A stretch of DNA of 6,227 nt. It comes from a bacterium (Candidatus Ratteibacteria) CG_4_9_14_3_um_filter_41_21 (lineage in GTDB: Bacteria > Ratteibacteria > UBA8468). The stretch is from contig PFWI01000262.1 in assembly GCA_002791075.1 (NCBI GenBank), positions 1 through 6,227 on the forward strand, in the 5' to 3' direction. A program made the translations under genes and the position numbers. Every line of letters begins with the position of its first letter. Position 1 is the stretch's first letter. The notes under the pieces were generated by a model. It was not told where the DNA came from. It saw only the letters and a program-made list of their open reading frames with translations, and did not search any database. Shown piece by piece: positions 5,564 to 6,227 of this stretch.

Positions 5564-6158
5564 GACTCTGAAAGGTAAAGTTAAGATTAAGAAATTAAGG
5601 AGAATCTCCTGGAACCCAACGGAAGCGGAAAAGGTCGGTTATCCTCACTTTATGTTAAAGGAAATTTATGAACAACCCCGGGTAATTGAAGAAACAATCA
5701 GGGGTCGAATATCTGAAGAAAGGGGTAAAATCTATTTAGAAGAAGAAATTGGACTAAAGAAAGAGGAGTTGAAAAGAATAGACAGAATCATTATTATTGC
5801 CTGTGGCACTTCCTGGCATGCTGGTTTGGTAGGAGAATATCTTCTTGAGGAGTATTGCCGTATTCCGGTAGAGGTGGAATATGCCTCTGAATTCAGATAT
5901 CGCAATCCTATTATTGATCAAAAAACCTTAATTATGGCAATCTCTCAGTCCGGAGAGACGGCTGATATTTTAGGCGCGGTGAAAGAGATCCGAAAAAAAG
6001 GAGCCCGGGTAATTTCTATCTGTAATGTTATGGGAAGTTCCCTGACTCAACTTTCGGATGGAGTAATCTATATTCCCGAGGTCTCTGTTCCACTCACCCC
6101 AATTTTATCTGTAGTGCCACTTCAACTCCTGGCTTACTACATTGCCATAAAAAGGTAA
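5553..6158 (+). pseudogene. glmS: glmS remnant, SIS-domain fragment with an internal deletion
   Basis: From about residue 16 this is the linker and first sugar-isomerase (SIS) domain of GlmS: ISWNPTEAEKVGYPHFMLKEIYEQPRVI (18-45), ACGTSWHAG (83-91), EYASEFRYRNP (109-119), SQSGETADIL (131-140) and ICNVMGSSLTQLSDGVIY (156-173). Straight after VIYI it jumps to PEVSVPLTPILSVVPLQLLAYYIA (175-198), which in the family is the end of the second SIS domain. The GPEIGVASTKAF segment and nearly all of SIS2 are missing. It ends at KR-TAA where the family continues GCDVDQPRNLAKSVTVE, so the conserved C-terminus is gone too. With the N-terminal fragment only about half of the usual 600-odd residues remain. 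The GTG at 5553 is merely the first available start in this frame and overlaps the end of the upstream fragment by 11 bases. A working glmS would have to be elsewhere in the genome. Confidence 0.9.
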
Positions 6159-6185
6159 GAGTTAAGTTATCCTGAAATACCATAT

Positions 6186-6227
6186 GATTACAGTGATTAT
6201 AAAGGAGATTACAGTGATTTTTATCTT
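6186..6227. repeat. Imperfect 21-bp direct repeat at the window edge
   Basis: GATTACAGTGATT occurs at 6186-6198 and again at 6207-6219, a period of 21 bases; after these 13 identical bases the units diverge. The array may continue beyond the window. The stretch 6159-6185 between the glmS remnant and this repeat shows nothing I can recognise. Confidence 0.6.

Noticed and set aside
5207..6158. A deliberately split two-gene GlmS (glutaminase plus isomerase subunits)
   Set aside because: The fragments overlap by 11 bases, which looks like coupling, but the second half of the glutaminase domain, nearly all of SIS2 and the C-terminus are absent, so neither product would be complete.

Overview
This is a bacterial segment with three metabolic genes reading leftward (ilvD, nadB, then a gltA/gltD/nfnL-family flavoprotein gene running off the left edge) and one broken gene reading rightward (glmS). 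The genes are ordinary biosynthetic ones, moderately AT-rich, with simple bacterial promoter and ribosome-binding signals at ilvD. What stands out is the load of short palindromic repeats. One type has CACAGAG-rich arms; the other carries the motif GTCATTGCGAG, whose conceptual translation gives the familiar spurious peptides of the VIPSEARNL / RAKRSN type. Such repeats are common in environmental genomes of uncultured lineages, for example Omnitrophota and similar candidate phyla. That placement is a guess; nothing in the window fixes the taxon.

Layout. Positions 1-1413 (minus) hold an iron-sulfur/FAD/NADPH oxidoreductase subunit gene, split at the joint between its N-terminal [4Fe-4S] domain and its FAD domain by a palindromic repeat of about 180 bp. 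As read, the two parts are in different frames. Positions 1414-1523 are almost entirely a CACAGAG inverted repeat. Positions 1524-3119 (minus) are an intact nadB. Positions 3120-3431 are a gene-free gap packed with concentric inverted repeats, one element apparently inserted inside another. Positions 3432-5093 (minus) are an intact ilvD with a good promoter and ribosome-binding site. Positions 5094-5206 are a divergent promoter region. Positions 5207-6158 (plus) are a glmS remnant with two large internal deletions, a frame change and a lost C-terminus. Positions 6159-6227 contain an imperfect 21-bp tandem repeat at the window edge.

The genes belong to separate pathways: IlvD to branched-chain amino acids, NadB to de novo NAD, the flavoprotein to glutamate or NADPH/ferredoxin electron transfer, and GlmS to amino-sugar synthesis. 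ilvD, nadB and the gltA-like gene are co-directional and could be read from the ilvD promoter, but the repeat-filled gaps argue against a tight operon. I see no defence system, integrase, transposase, tRNA, rRNA or CRISPR array. The scientific interest lies in genome decay and repeat invasion: a repeat inserted in a gene with a one-base frame problem at a 10-C run, a nested repeat, and a glmS deletion that appears to have fused two similar sites of the two SIS domains.
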